DNA of 64,000 bases. Origin: Bacillota bacterium (GTDB lineage: Bacteria > Bacillota > Bacilli > Paenibacillales > Paenibacillaceae). Shown here one piece after another: positions 45,544 through 59,137 of the stretch. The notes beneath the pieces were generated by a model. The model searched no databases. It was not told the origin of the DNA and saw only the letters and a program-made list of their open reading frames with translations. The stretch's first letter is position 1. The number at the start of each line of letters is the position of its first letter. A program made the position numbers and the translations under genes. The stretch spans positions 1-64,000 of the forward strand of contig JAEWJS010000032.1 in the NCBI GenBank assembly GCA_023386495.1. The letters are read 5' to 3'.

Positions 45544-45612
45544 CAGAGCGGCATTCCCGGCTCAGGTCGCGCGGGTATGACGTATGAGGTCGGATGGTAA
45601 ATTAATCGCTCG

Positions 45613-45796
45613 CAGTTCGGGTTAGCCGAACTACGAACAGCGCTGAAAAACGCGAAGCCTCTCCAGTTCGGATTTGCCGAATTGGAGAGGCTTTTTCAAT
45701 CAGTGGTGCCGAAATCAGGGATCTAATCAGGCGAATCCGAACTGCAAGCGTTCGTCCTGTCGGCCACGGACACGCAATTCGGCCAATCCGAACTAC
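45613..45796. repeat. 183-nt palindrome-rich intergenic repeat, copy C
   Basis: Third copy, 184 nt. The end palindrome AGTTCGGGTTAGCCGAACT starts at 45614. The central hairpin pairs 45655-45671 with 45677-45693 around ATTTG, followed by TTTTT. The inner unit is AGGCGAATCCGAACTGCAA, and the closing CAATTCGGCCAATCCGAACTAC ends at 45796. It fills most of the 330-base gap between convergent genes. Confidence 0.9.
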
Positions 45797-45871
45797 TGAT
45801 CCACACTCCGCGTAGGGTCGCAAGCAAACGACCTGTCGCATGCCGCACATATCCATTTGGCTTATGCCAAG

Positions 45872-46402
45872 CTACTCCGAACGCAAGGCCGCTCCTCTCG
45901 CCGCATTGTGCGCGAGGCGATGGAACTCGTTGTTCTTCTTATGCCGGCCGATGTACCTAATCTGTACGTTAACCTCAGGGAACTGGCGATGGAGCACGGT
46001 TAGCTTGGCTATCACTTCATCGCGTGCCTGCTCGACATGCGAATCCGCAAAATAGCTTTGAGCCAGCAGGCGCGAAATGCGGCTGCAGTCGGAGTAGACG
46101 ATGGCGAAGGACGGCCTTGTGTCAGCATCCGTCAATGCGGCTGACACCGCATCCAAGCTTAATCCGATCGCCATCATCTCGCCGTAGTTCGAGCCAGGGT
46201 CCCGTTCGAGCATCAATGGCTTCATGGACACCAGGACCGTTCGATTGTACACGGTGCAGCAAGCCACTCCGTAAGCATTGCGCGCAGCGAACCCGGCGTA
46301 ATCGCAGTAGAGCGACATCGTTCCTGCATTCACAATCTTCTCCCTCAGGCTCGGACGCGCCATCGCCCGGAGCACGAACGACTCCGTCATCACTTCATTC
46401 AT
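45872..46402 (-). CDS. Ribonuclease H-like protein (divergent)
   Basis: 176-residue soluble product with a divergent RNase H fold. TMSLYCDYAGFAARNAYGVA carries the first catalytic Asp with the following glycine turn, NYGEMMAIGLSLDAVSAAL the Glu, FAIVYSDCSRISRLL the second Asp, and IRYIGRHKKNNEFHRLAHNA resembles the basic C-terminal motif, but the last acidic residue seems replaced by His/Asn. Activity is therefore uncertain. ATG 46402 has GTGGAG upstream; an ORF extension to 46450 lacks a site. It lies 88 nt downstream of cotH on the same strand and may be in that operon. Confidence 0.65.
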   Translation of the reverse strand: MNEVMTESFVLRAMARPSLREKIVNAGTMSLYCDYAGFAARNAYGVACCTVYNRTVLVSMKPLMLERDPGSNYGEMMAIGLSLDAVSAALTDADTRPSFAIVYSDCSRISRLLAQSYFADSHVEQARDEVIAKLTVLHRQFPEVNVQIRYIGRHKKNNEFHRLAHNAARGAALRSE

Positions 46403-46490
46403 CGTTATATCTCCACTTCTCCGCATCGAAGGTTCTGCGCACTCTATCATCAGGATGAACCGATCGATGCGCCTGTAAACCCCTCGACGC

Positions 46491-48263
46491 TCAATCGCCC
46501 AGCAGCAGATTGTCGTTCAGATGCTGACGTACGTAGGTCGGGCGCTCCCGCGCAAAAGCTTTCATCGTCTCGATCTGCTCGCTCCAGTGGCCGTAACTAT
46601 ACGGGCGGCCCCAGCGTGCAATATGCTCGTCAATCTCCGCAACAATGCCTTGCTTGAAGGAGTCGATGAGCGCGACGACACGTTCCGGCGCGAAGGTGCT
46701 CTTCAAGTGAACGTCGAATCTAGCGGCAAAGCGTTCGCGGAATTCGTCATTCAAGAGAAGCGTGCGCAGGAGGAACGTGGACCAATCGGGGTTGGGCCAG
46801 TCCGGGCCGTTCGGTGCCGTAGCGAACGCCAGCGTATCGTGCTTGTAGTTCTCCTTGCCGTACATGCCGAACCCGAAGTCCGTATCGAAGACGATCCAAC
46901 GCCACCTGCCGTCTCTCCCATATTCCGCACCCGGCGAATAGCTGTCTGTCTTCTCCCGCCACATGCGAATGTTGTTGCCCGGCCAGTCGGTGTTAGCGTA
47001 ATAGATTTGCGCGGCCATATAGTCGATGAAGTTATCGACGTCCATCTGTGTCTGAATGTAGGCATAATGCTCGTCTTCGCGAATATCGTGATCCTTCAAG
47101 TACTGGATCATCGCATTGTAATGGTCGGCGTCGCCGGCAATCGGCTCGGCATTGAACTCCAGCAGATCGATCCGATTCGGTTCGATGCCGTACTTCTCCG
47201 CAATGTATTCTTCGTCCGCCCGTTCGCGAATGTTATGGATGCCCCAGTACTCCCCGTTCAGGAACACGACGGCAGGCCGGTACCCCAGCGTATCGACCGA
47301 TGTATGCCCTTCCTCTAGCAAATGCTGCATGAAGGCATCGCGGAACAGCGAGCCGTCATGGTCGTTGCCGGATGACCGCAGCACCACCACATCGAACTTC
47401 TCGTAATCGCGATCCGGGAAGAGGCGGTACTTAAGCTTCCCTTCGCCGTATTCTTTGCGGAAATATAGCCGCAGGCTCTTGATCGGGTTGGCGGTCGTCG
47501 CGCCGCCGTGGATGCGGACACCGGCGTCCAGCGCGAAGCCTTGCGTGCCATCCGGCTCGAATAGTTCCACGCTCACCGGGCGCTCCCACTCGCGGCCGCT
47601 CTGCGTGTAGTTGGCCGGATTCTCCCAAGGGCGCTCCGGAACGGCGTTCCGGTACAGATTGCCGGGCACATAGATACCGGTCTCGTTGTCGAAGAAGTGC
47701 CGCCCGTCCGTAGCTAGCGAGATGACCGGCAGGCTTATGCGATCGCGTCCTTCGGGGTGGATGAAATAAGTCCGGGTGACGACCGGGCTCTTCTTCCCGT
47801 TCGAGCCGATTGCCGCAGCCCTGACGACGGTTCCCTTGAACACGCGGGGCGGCTTGATCCACCCCTCGCGGGTCGTCTCGATATCGGCGAATACGTTCGC
47901 CTCATCCGACCTATCCTTGATCGGTATCGGAGCCGTATAGATCGGCGACTCCGCCGTCGGTTCGGACCCGTCCAACGTGTAGTGAATGCGCGCTCCGGAA
48001 TCGCCAGCAGTAATCGTCAATGCAATCGGCTCGGTGTAGAAGCCCCCGCGTTCGGAGAAGTCGGGAAGGGCAGGCTCCGCAGTCTCCCCAGCAGCACGCG
48101 CTTCCGGCTCCGCAACACCGGGTACGCCGCCTGTTGCAGCAGGCACCGCATTGTCGCGTGCCGACGGCGCGATGAGATAGGCAACCAGCCACATGGCGAG
48201 GAGTCCAGCGACGATCGCCAACAGCTTCTTGCGCAGACCGGCATTAGGTTTCGTATTGTGCAT
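46491..48263 (-). CDS. CotH kinase family protein, membrane-anchored
   Basis: 590-residue protein with an N-terminal membrane anchor (LLAIVAGLLAMWLVAYLIA), a chitobiase-like/FN3-type beta domain (ALTITAGDSGARIHYTLDGS), and a CotH domain from about residue 190. CotH proteins are atypical protein kinases; visible elements include GVRIHGGATTANPIKSLRLY, WGIHNIRERADEEYIAEKY and the DxDFG-like WRWIVFDTDFGFGMYG. The outward location implies an extracellular substrate. The start is ATG 48263, one base after the upstream stop, with AAGGGG about 13 nt ahead. It is the last of a VTC-DUF4956-CotH operon, a combination found in many bacteria but whose joint function is unknown. Confidence 0.88.
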   Translation of the reverse strand: MHNTKPNAGLRKKLLAIVAGLLAMWLVAYLIAPSARDNAVPAATGGVPGVAEPEARAAGETAEPALPDFSERGGFYTEPIALTITAGDSGARIHYTLDGSEPTAESPIYTAPIPIKDRSDEANVFADIETTREGWIKPPRVFKGTVVRAAAIGSNGKKSPVVTRTYFIHPEGRDRISLPVISLATDGRHFFDNETGIYVPGNLYRNAVPERPWENPANYTQSGREWERPVSVELFEPDGTQGFALDAGVRIHGGATTANPIKSLRLYFRKEYGEGKLKYRLFPDRDYEKFDVVVLRSSGNDHDGSLFRDAFMQHLLEEGHTSVDTLGYRPAVVFLNGEYWGIHNIRERADEEYIAEKYGIEPNRIDLLEFNAEPIAGDADHYNAMIQYLKDHDIREDEHYAYIQTQMDVDNFIDYMAAQIYYANTDWPGNNIRMWREKTDSYSPGAEYGRDGRWRWIVFDTDFGFGMYGKENYKHDTLAFATAPNGPDWPNPDWSTFLLRTLLLNDEFRERFAARFDVHLKSTFAPERVVALIDSFKQGIVAEIDEHIARWGRPYSYGHWSEQIETMKAFARERPTYVRQHLNDNLLLGD

Positions 48264-48264
48264 A

Positions 48265-48925
48265 TCAGCGACCGACCCCTTGCATGCCGAGCGAGATTTT
48301 CAGATTGGCGTTCCGTTCGCGGATAGCATCAATGAATTGCTTCTCGTCCACGCCGTGCTTCAACCGAATCGCGTACTCCAGCTGCAGGGCCGTCCCGAGA
48401 TTGATCGTCTCCACCTCGTTGAGTACATACGAATCCAGCCGCTCGCGGAAAATATCGTCGAATAACCGCGCGTACTCCACATTCTCCGGGACCAGGATAC
48501 GCAGCCGCTGCTCCGGCTGCCTGTGGCCGTAGTTGAACAGTTGCAGCGCATAGACGACTGCGCAGACCGTGACCGTGAAGACGATGGCGAGCAGGTAGAA
48601 GCCGAGCCCGCAAGCGATGCCGGCCCCCATGCCGAAGAAGATGAAGGCGATGTCCTTCGGATCGTTCATCGCCGTGCGGAACCGGATGATAGAGAATGCG
48701 CCGACTAGGCCGAACGCGACCGCAATGTTGTTGCCGATCACGATCATGATGACTGCCACGACCACGCTCATTATAATGATCGTATGGACGAATGATTGGG
48801 AATAATTGCGTCCGGCGTAAGTCGCGCGATACACAGAGGTAATGAGCAGCGTAAGCGCGAAGGTCAGGCAGATCGCCGCTAGTCCTTCCAGCAGCGTCAA
48901 CTTCGTCGATGCATCGCGGAAAAGT

Positions 48926-48951
<26 letters not shown>
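48265..48951 (-). CDS. DUF4956 domain membrane protein
   Basis: 228-residue integral membrane protein with about four transmembrane segments (GLAAICLTFALTLLITSVY; TIIIMSVVVAVIMIVIGNNI; IACGLGFYLLAIVFTVTVCA among them) and a cytoplasmic C-terminal alpha/beta domain. GLVGAFSIIRFRTAMNDPKD is the strongly conserved DUF4956 motif. Function is unknown; it consistently accompanies VTC-type and CotH genes. The reading frame overlaps the upstream VTC gene by 26 bases and stops one base before cotH, so the three are translationally coupled. Confidence 0.88.
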
Positions 48952-53042
<4,091 letters not shown>

Positions 53043-53167
53043 AGGGCATGATTGCACGATCGATCAATTCAAATGCGCCATTCATCATTCCGAAGCGATC
53101 CCGCGGCTTGTATGCTGATATCGACCCTCATCGGAAGCGGGGGATACGGAAGCGGAGGGATATGAGG

Positions 53168-54154
53168 ATGGCAGCAACGATATTGATCGCGGGCGGCTAT
53201 GGTTTGGTCGGCGGCACAATGGCAAGACAACTCCGGGAGGCGCATAAGGATGTTAGGATTATCCTGGCTGGTCGCCATCCCGAACGGGGCGAAGCGTTAG
53301 CGGATGAATTGGGGAATAGCAGCACGATGAAGCTTAATCTCGATGAACCGAGCAGCTTGGCTGCGTTAGAGGATGTCGATCTGATTGTCGCAGCGTTGAA
53401 AGATCCATCCGATGGGCTGGTCGAAGCCGCGCTATCCAAGGGAGCGGCCCATATCGGCATCACGAAGCTGGCCGACGAGATTGCGCCGGCGGTCATTGCC
53501 GCGCGAAGCAAGTCCGCTGCAAGGCCCATCGTGCTGCTCGGCCATTGGCAGGCCGGCGTGATGACGATGGCAGGCATTCATGCTGCAGCGTCTTTCAGTC
53601 GGGTGGACACGATCGAGATGACGGCATTGTATGACCCGCTTGACCCGATCGGTCCGATGACGGCAGAGGACAGCGCAAGCTTCATGGGGCGGGCACTCGT
53701 TCGCAAGGACCGCGTATGGTCGACCGTATATAGCGCGAACAATACGAGGCAGATCCTGTTATCCGAAGGCAATGAGGCGATCGGGTTTCCGATGGGGGTC
53801 TTGGATGTCCCCAGTCTTGCGGCGGTTACGGGTGCGGCAAGCATTCGCTTTGACCTAACGCAAGGCGATTCGCTCGGGACGCGAAGCGGGAATCGGGCAT
53901 CCCATGATCTGTACATCGACATCGTCGGCGAATTAAGAACCGGAGAATCTGCCAAGAGAAGATTCGTCGTATCGGACCCGAACGGTCAGGCGCATCTGAC
54001 TGCGTTAGGGACACTGCTAGCGATCGAGCGTGTCCTGGGGCTGGACGGTGAACCGGTCGTAACGGGTGGCGTCTATTTTCCAGAGTCTATCCTATCGGCT
54101 GAGCATGTCGTGGCGCGTCTGAGCGCGTCTGGTGTCCAGATCATCGAGGCGTGA
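53168..54154 (+). CDS. NAD(P)-binding protein, saccharopine dehydrogenase-like
   Basis: 328-residue protein with an N-terminal Rossmann fold (ATILIAGGYGLVGGTMARQL, IILAGRHPERGEALADEL, DVDLIVAALKDP) and a second half typical of saccharopine-dehydrogenase-like oxidoreductases. No substrate can be assigned. I choose ATG 53168 because GGAGGG lies 9 nt upstream; ATG 53162 is too close, and the frame to 53048 lacks a site. It follows beta-galactosidase by 125 bases on the same strand. A terminator-like hairpin follows at 54176-54211. Confidence 0.75.
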   Translation: MAATILIAGGYGLVGGTMARQLREAHKDVRIILAGRHPERGEALADELGNSSTMKLNLDEPSSLAALEDVDLIVAALKDPSDGLVEAALSKGAAHIGITKLADEIAPAVIAARSKSAARPIVLLGHWQAGVMTMAGIHAAASFSRVDTIEMTALYDPLDPIGPMTAEDSASFMGRALVRKDRVWSTVYSANNTRQILLSEGNEAIGFPMGVLDVPSLAAVTGAASIRFDLTQGDSLGTRSGNRASHDLYIDIVGELRTGESAKRRFVVSDPNGQAHLTALGTLLAIERVLGLDGEPVVTGGVYFPESILSAEHVVARLSASGVQIIEA

Positions 54155-54175
54155 CCGCTCCATATCGAGATAAGC

Positions 54176-54211
54176 AATAGTCGAAGCGCTCGTAGAGCGG
54201 CTTCGGCTATT
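54176..54211 (+). terminator. Hairpin terminator after the NAD-binding gene
   Basis: AATAG-T-CGAAGCGCT pairs with AGCG-G-CTTCG-G-CTATT around a short CGTAG loop. The U-tract is poor, so efficiency is uncertain. Confidence 0.6.
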
Positions 54212-54328
54212 CGTGCATCGTGCTAGTCTACGCATTCTAGATTAATCTTCGTTGAGCCGTTACAATGGAAGCAAGGATGGTGTCTTCATTCCTAGACACA
54301 CACGGCTACGATAAACGGAGATGAAGTT

Positions 54329-55933
54329 GTGAACCACGCGGCGGACATCATTAAGGCATCCAAGCAGCGCTGTTTCGACCGGGGCATGCGCATGGATGAG
54401 ATTCCCATGCTTGAAGCGAAGCTCGGGGAGGCAGACATGCGGAGTCGCATGCAGCAGTACGAAGAGTATATCGCCGTTATGAAGTCATTCGGAGCGAGCA
54501 CTTTCCGCGATCTGAACGGGACGCCGGTCGTGATCTTCTTAACCGATGGTCAGGGGATCGTATTGGAGTGTTTCGGCGACGATTATCTATCCGGGGCGCT
54601 GCAAGCGTACGGCATTAAGGTCGGTGTCCAATTCAATGAGGAGGAAATGGGCACGAACGCGATCAGTCTGGCGCTCAGGCATCGGCATTCCGTTCAACTG
54701 ATCGGCGAGGATCACTATCACTTGCCTTTGCACGGTGTCGCTTGTTATTGCGTGCCGTTCCGATTCCCTCCCGAGAGAAGCGGGCTGGAGGGCACGATTG
54801 TCATGATGACGACCTCCGAGCACCATAGTCCGTACGCGCTTGCCTTGCTGTCGAACATGGCGGATGCCATCGAGCGGGAGATTGCGCTCAATCGGCGGCA
54901 TCGCTATCAGTATTTATTGAATCACCTCATTATTCATTCGGTGAACAGCGGCATTGTACTGACCGACCGCGACGGCATCATCATCGAGTTGAATGAAGCC
55001 GCGGGCAGGCTCGCAGGCGTGTGTCGCAATGAGGTGATCGGCCACAATTATGCGAAGGTTGCAGCCTATGCCAGCTATATCGAACAAGCGTTGCACGAAC
55101 GGCGTTCCGTCGAGAACACAGAGTGCTCTTTCACAATGGCTGATCATGCCAAGCGAACATGTCTGCTAGATTCCGTCCCGATCTTCGATGAGTCGGGTTA
55201 CGTAGCCGGCGCTTATGTGCAAGTGAGGGATATAACCGAGCGAGCAGAGCTGGAAAGCCAAGTGCTGACCTACGAGAAGCTTGGCGCGGTCGGCAAGCTG
55301 GCAGCGGGTATCGCGCATGAAATCCGTAATCCGTTAACGACGATCATGGGATTCATGCAGATGTTGAAGGAGCGGGATGAATTGCCCGATGCGAGCGCGA
55401 GATATGTCTCGATTATGCAGTCCGAGCTTCAAGACCTGAATCGGTTAGTGTCGGACTTCGTCACGATGGCCAAGCCGAGCTCACCTCACAAGAGAACAAC
55501 CGATGTGAGTCGGCTAATCGAAGATACGCTGCTCTTCATGAGCTCTCAAGCGAATATGATGAACGTGATGCTGCAATATGAACGGTTGTCAGATGACGGC
55601 ATGGAACTTGTCGTCGATGCCGCTCAGATTAAGCAGGTGCTCATTAATCTGCTTCAGAACGCGATGGAGGCAATGCCAGAGGGCGGAGAGATTCGAGTGA
55701 GTCTCGTTCGCCGTACCGGTGCCGTCTTCATTACGGTGCGCGACAGCGGCAAGGGCATGACGGAAGCGCAAGCCAAAGATGTTTTTACGCCGTTCGTCTC
55801 GACCAAGGAAGCAGGGCTCGGCCTAGGGTTATCGATCTGTTATCGAATCGTCGAAGCCCATGGCGGCCAGATCACGTTCCATTCCGTTCTGAACCAGGGA
55901 ACGGCGTTCACGATCGAGCTGCCTTGCATGTGA
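54329..55933 (+). CDS. Sensor histidine kinase with GAF- and PAS-type sensors (orphan)
   Basis: Soluble kinase of 534 residues. The N-terminal about 190 residues resemble the GAF-type sensor of AcoR-like activators (VIFLTDGQGIVLECFGDD, EEEMGTNAISLALRH). A PAS domain follows (about 205-305, GIVLTDRDGIIIELNEAAG), then HisKA with GIAHEIRNPLTTIMGFMQML (phospho-His) and HATPase with VLINLLQNAMEAMPEGG, RDSGKGMTEAQA and GLGLGLSICYRIVEAHGG. No transmembrane segment is seen. The architecture resembles sporulation-type kinases of the KinA/KinE group, but no regulator is adjacent, so the target is unknown. GTG 54329 has GGAGATG upstream. Confidence 0.9.
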   Translation: MNHAADIIKASKQRCFDRGMRMDEIPMLEAKLGEADMRSRMQQYEEYIAVMKSFGASTFRDLNGTPVVIFLTDGQGIVLECFGDDYLSGALQAYGIKVGVQFNEEEMGTNAISLALRHRHSVQLIGEDHYHLPLHGVACYCVPFRFPPERSGLEGTIVMMTTSEHHSPYALALLSNMADAIEREIALNRRHRYQYLLNHLIIHSVNSGIVLTDRDGIIIELNEAAGRLAGVCRNEVIGHNYAKVAAYASYIEQALHERRSVENTECSFTMADHAKRTCLLDSVPIFDESGYVAGAYVQVRDITERAELESQVLTYEKLGAVGKLAAGIAHEIRNPLTTIMGFMQMLKERDELPDASARYVSIMQSELQDLNRLVSDFVTMAKPSSPHKRTTDVSRLIEDTLLFMSSQANMMNVMLQYERLSDDGMELVVDAAQIKQVLINLLQNAMEAMPEGGEIRVSLVRRTGAVFITVRDSGKGMTEAQAKDVFTPFVSTKEAGLGLGLSICYRIVEAHGGQITFHSVLNQGTAFTIELPCM

Positions 55934-55955
55934 GGCATCCCGCTGCGTCGCGAAT

Positions 55956-57149
55956 CTAGCTGACCGGAAGCCGAATGGCCTCCAGTATCCGCTGCGCCGC
56001 CACGATGAGCTCGATCTGGCGGAAGCCGAGGCTGCGGGTATTCGTAAGAGGGCCGCTTATGGCAGCGAGTACCCAATCGGGAAACGGGTAGATGGCATAT
56101 TTATCGATCCCCTTGGCAGATGCCAGCGCCTCCGCCAAGCCGACGACGAAGGTCATCGAGGAGGCGTCAGCCGGGAGGCGCATGCTGGCGGACAGCCTCG
56201 GCACGATGACCTTGCTCCACAGATCCCGGGCAGGAATGCCGCTGGCGCCGAGCATGCGCCCGAGCGCAAGCAGCTTGGCATCGGGCAGCGATGCCAGCAT
56301 CTCGTCGAATACCTCATCGGTTAGACCGCCTAGTTCGACGCAGTAAGTGCGGCCGTGCAGATTGCGCAGTTGCCGGAGGGCATCGTAGTAACCCATGCTC
56401 ATGCTGCGGCGTATTTCGTCGGGATAGAAGCTCATCATGCCGCCCAATGGCTCGGATGGCGAGATCGTCGTAACCGAGAGGCCGGGATAGCGGATCCTCC
56501 GCCTCCTGCCGAGCGCGAGCGTGCGAACCGCGACGATGCTCGTGTAGCCGCGAAGGGCGAGCATGTTGATCGGACAATTATCGTATAGGCCACCGTCGAT
56601 AAATGCCTTGTTGTCGATGAAAGTCGTCTGGAAGCCCGGGAAGGAAGCGCTGGCCATGAGATAATCCAGCATACGGCCGAGCGGGATGTCTGCTTTGTAC
56701 AGCTCGAGCGGCGCCCGATCGCTCAGGGAGATCGTCACGAGGCCGAAGTCGACGGCGGATGCGCGCAGCTTGGTTTCGTCGATGAGGGATTCGATGAACC
56801 GGCGCATTTTGCGCGTGTCTATGCCTCTGCTCGCGATTAGCCGCTTCGTGCTCGCGACCAAGTATCGCAGAGCGGTCGAGTCGAGCTTGCGCCGCATCAG
56901 CAACCGGTATTCTTCGTCGCTCATGTCGAAGATGATTCGGGCGTCGAGCCGTTCCCACGCTTGATACCCGGTCTCGAAATCGCCTTGCGCGATGACGGCT
57001 CCGTTCAAGGCGCCGATCGAGGTGCCGGCTATGGCGTCGAACGATCGGCCGGCCTCAAGAATAGCTCTCGCCACGCCCATATGGTAAGCGCCCTTGGCGC
57101 CGCCGCCTTCAAGCGCCAGCGCCAGCTTGCCAGAATTCGCTGCATTCAT
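55956..57149 (-). CDS. Patatin-like phospholipase family protein
   Basis: 397-residue soluble acyl hydrolase. The catalytic Ser-Asp dyad is visible: oxyanion loop LEGGGAKGAYHMGV, nucleophile elbow IAGTSIGALNGA, and Asp in FIDGGLYDNCPINML. Substrates may be phospholipids or acyl thioesters; none is indicated by context. ATG 57149 has AAGGAGG upstream; the open frame to 57212 has no such site. It ends only 22 bases from the convergent histidine-kinase gene with no terminator between them, so transcripts may overlap. Confidence 0.88.
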   Translation of the reverse strand: MNAANSGKLALALEGGGAKGAYHMGVARAILEAGRSFDAIAGTSIGALNGAVIAQGDFETGYQAWERLDARIIFDMSDEEYRLLMRRKLDSTALRYLVASTKRLIASRGIDTRKMRRFIESLIDETKLRASAVDFGLVTISLSDRAPLELYKADIPLGRMLDYLMASASFPGFQTTFIDNKAFIDGGLYDNCPINMLALRGYTSIVAVRTLALGRRRRIRYPGLSVTTISPSEPLGGMMSFYPDEIRRSMSMGYYDALRQLRNLHGRTYCVELGGLTDEVFDEMLASLPDAKLLALGRMLGASGIPARDLWSKVIVPRLSASMRLPADASSMTFVVGLAEALASAKGIDKYAIYPFPDWVLAAISGPLTNTRSLGFRQIELIVAAQRILEAIRLPVS

Positions 57150-57208
57150 GATGCCGAGCCTCCTTCGTACCGTCGCGATGACATTCGGTAAGCGTATTAT
57201 ACCGCGAG

Positions 57209-57255
57209 ACAAGACAGCGACACCATCCTCTGTCAGGATGGTGTCGCTGTCTTGT
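57209..57255. terminator. 21-bp perfect hairpin downstream of the stalk-domain gene
   Basis: Bases 57209-57229 pair without mismatch with 57235-57255 around a 5-nt loop, an unusually long perfect stem. It lies just after the stop of the minus-strand stalk-domain gene. No T-run follows on either strand. Confidence 0.7.
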
Positions 57256-57266
57256 TGTGGCTTACA

Positions 57267-58970
57267 TCAGTTATAAGGGTTGTGGATGAGGAATTCGATT
57301 TCCCTGCCGTCGAACATATCGTCGCCAGTTGTCGACTTGAGCTCGCTGAAGACGAGATCGGGATCCTCCCATTCGGCCACCATGCCGGCCTTGAGGACGT
57401 ATACCGCGAGCAGTTCGGCGGATTGCCCCGCCTTCAATACCGATTCCGAATCGGGTGCAAGCTCGCGCGTCTCCGGCAAGTACCCGGCATCTATCCATAA
57501 CGCGCTTGTTAGCGTGGACAGGTCGACGTCCGACGAGGACATGTTATCGACGGCATAGCGCGCCGTGAACGCGATGATCGTATCGTCTGCCTTGGACTGC
57601 TCCTCAGGGCTTAATTCAAGCTCCGCCCATTGATAGCCGATTAGCGTAATCGCGACGTCGCCGGCTACCTCGCGATCGTCAGGCAGTTCCTCTTGCACGT
57701 TCTTCTTCACGGCGAAATTATCGGTCACGATTTTATCTTGATAAGGCTCCACAGGCACTGCAGGATCCGCAGGCTTCGCAGGTACCGCATTAGGATCATA
57801 GGAATCGTCCAGCAGGAAATCCCTGCCGCCGATCTTCAGCATCTGCTCATTCCGATCGGGCCGGAAGAAGAGATACACTTCCTTGGTGCCGTCCTTATAC
57901 TCGAGCAGAATGGAGTAATTGATGACCGTATACCTGCCCGCAGCTTCCGATTCATCTGTAATGGTGAACGATACACCTGAACCGTCGCCGCTTACGTCCG
58001 AACCGTCTGACGTCACGCCGATCCACCTATCATCGAGGAAAGTGCCGTCAGGACGGAAAATCATCGTGCTGGACGATGCGAAGCCGCCGCCAAGCGTACC
58101 GCTGACATAGCTGGACGCATCGTATTTGCCGCTGAGCTTCAGCCGGTTCAATGGCTCGTGCTTAAAGTACACATCCCCGTCAATCTTCAAGTAGTCTTCC
58201 GCGATTTCCAAGGGATAGCGCTTATTGCCGTTCAGAATCAATTCTCCGTTCTTCAACTCGTAGGTCGAGCATTCATCCTTGCTGCAATCGACATTGTCCC
58301 ATCCGCTCTGAGGCGCTTTCTTCACGAACTGGCTGTCGTTAATGAAATAATAATAGTCCCAGCACATGCCTCGGCAGCCCTTATAGCCGGTAAGATCGGC
58401 GGATGCATGCACGTAGAAGCCCCTTAGTGCGCCGGCCGACTCTGACGATTCCGCTCCCCTCGCTGCGCCGGCATTCGCTCGCTTCTGAGCCTCTTCGCGG
58501 GTAATGCCGAGAATCTGCATGTATTCGCCGCTGTATACGCTAATCGTTCGCGTCTCGGCATGCCAGCCGACAACCGCACCCGTCGCTTCGCCGACGAACC
58601 GCAAGGGAACCATCGTATGCCCGTTGATCGCTTTTCCCGGTACGGCGAGCTCGAACGGCTTGCCGTTAATCGTCGCGGTTCGCTGGCCGAGGACAAGGGC
58701 GAACGTGGCATCCCCTTTCGTCCCCGTTACCGTCTGGGTATTGCCGTTCCAATTGAGCTCGATCCCCAGCGACTCGAACAGCGGCCTGAGCTGCACGAGC
58801 GTCGTCCCGTTCTGGGCCACAGGCTTGACCGAGAACGTAACCTCCTTCCGGTCGGCGTACACCTTATCGGCTGCAGACGCAGTCTCCGTGTTCAACAGCA
58901 GGACCAATACGGCGGCGAATACGGTCAACAGCCCCGCTAAGATCCACTTCCTTTTCTCCCGTAATAGCAT
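57267..58970 (-). CDS. Stalk-domain (copper amine oxidase N-like) secreted protein
   Basis: 567-residue exported protein. Signal peptide MLLREKRKWILAGLLTVFAA...ASA|ADK. The first about 130 mature residues form the copper amine oxidase N-terminal-like (stalk) domain: LVQLRPLFESLGIELNWNGN, MVPLRFVGEATGAVVGW. The rest has no catalytic motif I recognise; a four-cysteine middle region (TGYKGCRGMCWDYYYF, NVDCSKDECSTYEL) suggests disulphides. No catalytic copper-oxidase domain is present. ATG 58970 has AGGAGG about 15 nt upstream; the frame is open to 59120. Divergent from the YesM gene at 59138. Function is unknown. Confidence 0.78.
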   Translation of the reverse strand: MLLREKRKWILAGLLTVFAAVLVLLLNTETASAADKVYADRKEVTFSVKPVAQNGTTLVQLRPLFESLGIELNWNGNTQTVTGTKGDATFALVLGQRTATINGKPFELAVPGKAINGHTMVPLRFVGEATGAVVGWHAETRTISVYSGEYMQILGITREEAQKRANAGAARGAESSESAGALRGFYVHASADLTGYKGCRGMCWDYYYFINDSQFVKKAPQSGWDNVDCSKDECSTYELKNGELILNGNKRYPLEIAEDYLKIDGDVYFKHEPLNRLKLSGKYDASSYVSGTLGGGFASSSTMIFRPDGTFLDDRWIGVTSDGSDVSGDGSGVSFTITDESEAAGRYTVINYSILLEYKDGTKEVYLFFRPDRNEQMLKIGGRDFLLDDSYDPNAVPAKPADPAVPVEPYQDKIVTDNFAVKKNVQEELPDDREVAGDVAITLIGYQWAELELSPEEQSKADDTIIAFTARYAVDNMSSSDVDLSTLTSALWIDAGYLPETRELAPDSESVLKAGQSAELLAVYVLKAGMVAEWEDPDLVFSELKSTTGDDMFDGREIEFLIHNPYN

Positions 58971-59137
58971 TATATTGATCGCGAACTCCTCCTCTCTGAT
59001 TATCCTTACCCTATGTATAGTAATGTGAATAAGGGATGACTTATTCTTTAACAAGTTAAGAAAGCAGGGATCATGCTGAATATGTCGAATGGTAGGGGGA
59101 ATCGTGAGCAAGCAGCACAACAGAAGGAGTACAACTT

